From the NCBI GenBank assembly GCA_016212295.1, contig JACRGO010000108.1:1-6692 (forward strand): a stretch of 6,692 nt of DNA, given 5' to 3'. This document shows, piece by piece, positions 6,211-6,692 of this stretch. Position numbers and translations under genes: made by a program. Numbering within the stretch: position 1 is the first letter of the stretch; every line of letters begins with the position of its first letter. The DNA comes from Nitrospinota bacterium (GTDB lineage Bacteria > Nitrospinota > Nitrospinia > JACRGO01). The notes beneath the pieces were generated by a model. That model did not search any database. It worked only from the letters and a program-made list of their open reading frames with translations, and was not told the DNA's origin.

Positions 6211-6252
6211 TCGTACATCGTCATTCGTACTTCGTCGTTCGTGCATCGAGCT
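6211..6252 (+). repeat. Heptamer array B, TCGTNNN
   Basis: Six gapless 7-bp units start at 6211, 6218, 6225, 6232, 6239 and 6246. Five begin TCGT and the last begins TCGA. The variable three bases are ACA, CAT, ACT, CGT, GCA and GCT. Confidence 0.75.
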
Positions 6253-6255
6253 TCC

Positions 6256-6283
6256 AATCCGCAACTCGTAACCCGCAATTATT
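6256..6283 (+). repeat. Heptamer array C, AAYYCGY-like
   Basis: Four 7-bp units follow array B after a 3-bp phase shift: AATCCGC (6256), AACTCGT (6263), AACCCGC (6270) and the degenerate AATTATT (6277). All begin AA and the first three share a CG at positions 5-6. Confidence 0.5.
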
Positions 6284-6304
6284 GAACCAGGCACAAAGGC
6301 TGAA
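6282..6304 (+). repeat. Direct repeat R, copy 2
   Basis: This is the second copy of the 23-bp direct repeat at 6179-6201, 22 of 23 bases identical, 103 bp downstream start to start. It directly follows array C. Confidence 0.75.
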
Positions 6305-6329
6305 GTTTGAACCCTATCCCCTGCCCCTG

Positions 6330-6371
6330 AAAATTTACAATTTACAATCGACGATTGACAATTGTAAATTC
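6330..6371 (+). repeat. Heptamer array D, ACAATTK, also an inverted repeat
   Basis: Six gapless 7-bp units start at 6330, 6337, 6344, 6351, 6358 and 6365. The core units are ACAATTT, ACAATCG, ACGATTG and ACAATTG, flanked by AAAATTT and TAAATTC. The same stretch is an imperfect inverted repeat: 6332-6350 against 6352-6370, 17 of 19 positions pairing. Confidence 0.65.
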
Positions 6372-6420
6372 CCCCTGGCCCCATTTTGGCTAAATTTGGC
6401 CAAAAGATTTTCTTTATCTG

Positions 6421-6449
6421 TTGACATATTTATCTCCGCGAATTACAAT
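6421..6449 (+). promoter_or_regulatory. Strong sigma-70-type promoter
   Basis: TTGACA (6421-6426) is a perfect -35. After a 17-bp spacer comes TACAAT (6444-6449), 5 of 6 to the -10 consensus. Transcription would start near 6456 and run rightward into the candidate intron. This is the best promoter match in the window. No obvious gene start follows it directly. Confidence 0.65.
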
Positions 6450-6468
6450 TATGCCTTGAATGTAATTC
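6440..6468 (+). promoter_or_regulatory. Operator-like dyad over the -10 and start site
   Basis: GAATTACA (6440-6447) and TGTAATTC (6461-6468) are perfect reverse complements, with a 13-bp gap and arm starts 21 bp apart (two helical turns). The left arm overlaps the -10 of the promoter at 6421 and the right arm lies just past the expected start. The geometry suits a dimeric repressor; alternatively it is a weak RNA hairpin. Confidence 0.45.
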
Positions 6469-6553
6469 AACAGTATAGGAATTTCCATTTTTTTAGTTTA
6501 TAAATCAACGAGATGCTAAATGCAGAAGAGGAAAAAAGTAAACGTCCAACATC

Positions 6554-6692
6554 GTCGCGCCAAGTAAGCTCAGGAAAGGGGGATTGCTTGTCGAAGTATG
6601 AAACCTTTCAAAGGAACCTTGTGGGTATAGAATCCCATCCGGGAAAGGTTAGCCGCCACCTGGAAGCGAGTCTTGCGTAGTCGCCAGCAATG
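6554..6692 (+). ncRNA. 5' part of a probable group II intron (domain I), cut by window end
   Basis: The run from GTCGCGCC (6554) resembles, with one extra base, the GTGCGCC-type 5' end of bacterial group II introns. Farther on come TGTCGAAGTATGAAACC, CCCATCCGGGAAAGGTTAG, CCGCCACC and GGAAGCGAGTCTTGCG, strings I recall from domain I of such introns. Folding fits a structured RNA: 6602-6609 pairs perfectly with 6643-6650 (8 bp), a GTGGG/CCCAT hairpin lies inside, and ATTGCT (6583-6588) pairs with AGCAAT (6686-6691) as a closing stem. Domains II-VI and any maturase gene would lie beyond 6692. The exact 5' splice site is uncertain. The similarity is from memory, not a search. Confidence 0.6.

Larger units (their letters stand above)
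5913..6420. other. Repeat-rich intergenic region without a convincing long gene
   Basis: This half-kilobase holds several short arrays built on 7-bp steps, a 23-bp direct repeat pair, an imperfect 19-bp inverted repeat and one small minus-strand reading frame, each listed separately. Plus-strand frames of 60-100 codons exist but run through the repeats and have no ribosome binding site. Confidence 0.6.

Noticed and set aside
6179-6304. CRISPR array
   Set aside because: There are only two repeat copies, about 80 bp apart, and the spacer is itself heptamer-repetitive. No cas gene and no regular repeat-spacer series.
6201-6503. Plus-strand 100-codon frame
   Set aside because: It reads across the heptamer arrays, the second direct repeat and the promoter, with no ribosome binding site. 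Repeat-driven open frame.
6513-6680. Plus-strand 55-codon frame from ATG 6513 to TAG 6680
   Set aside because: It runs through the group II intron-like RNA; the base-pairing and intron-like strings explain the sequence better. Weak ribosome binding site and no known motif.
6583-6691. Retron msr-msd RNA as an alternative for the structured RNA
   Set aside because: No msr-like inverted a1/a2 ends or branching G context was recognised. The strings fit group II domain I better, although the reverse transcriptase is out of view in either case.

Overview
The window looks like a piece of a Gram-negative bacterial chromosome. It carries a complete mpl (recycling of murein tripeptide), a secreted NlpC/P60 enzyme fused to a C-terminal domain that looks like an outer-membrane beta-barrel, and an ArsM-type arsenite methyltransferase. 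Coding parts are of moderate to high GC; intergenic parts are clearly AT-rich. The loose, repeat-filled spacing and the mobile-element remains suggest an environmental lineage such as a Desulfobacterota-like bacterium, but no marker gene here fixes the taxonomy, so that is inference.

Layout. Bases 1-138 are the last 45 codons of an IS4-type transposase that runs in from outside the window. Bases 139-276 are AT-rich with no supported gene. A minus-strand gene (277-1506) encodes the NlpC/P60-barrel protein, with an extended -10 promoter at 1585-1613. Bases 1814-2279 on the plus strand hold a broken STAND-type NTPase with a trailing TPR piece: Walker B-like and sensor-like strings, one in-frame stop and one frameshift. 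A minus-strand pair follows: arsM (4155-3187), which overlaps by 10 bases a YycJ-like metallo-beta-lactamase-fold gene (3196-2402). A 266-bp divergent spacer with an octamer mini-array and a promoter leads to mpl (4422-5882), which ends at a hairpin with a T-tract.

From 5883 to about 6420 there is no convincing long gene. This stretch contains three or four short arrays with strict 7-bp periodicity and different consensus sequences, a 23-bp direct repeat pair, and a small minus-strand reading frame behind a near-perfect Shine-Dalgarno. A consensus sigma-70 promoter overlapped by an 8-bp dyad lies at 6421-6468. The last ~140 bases look like the 5' part (domain I) of a group II intron whose body lies beyond the window edge.

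How it fits together. mpl and the NlpC/P60 protein both act on peptidoglycan stem peptides but lie about 2.9 kb apart (1512 to 4422) on opposite strands, so joint control is not shown. arsM and the MBL gene are very likely co-transcribed and translationally coupled. The left edge, the 1.8-2.3 kb pseudogene and the right end mark genome turnover: an insertion sequence, a decayed signalling or defence ATPase, heptamer arrays and an intron.
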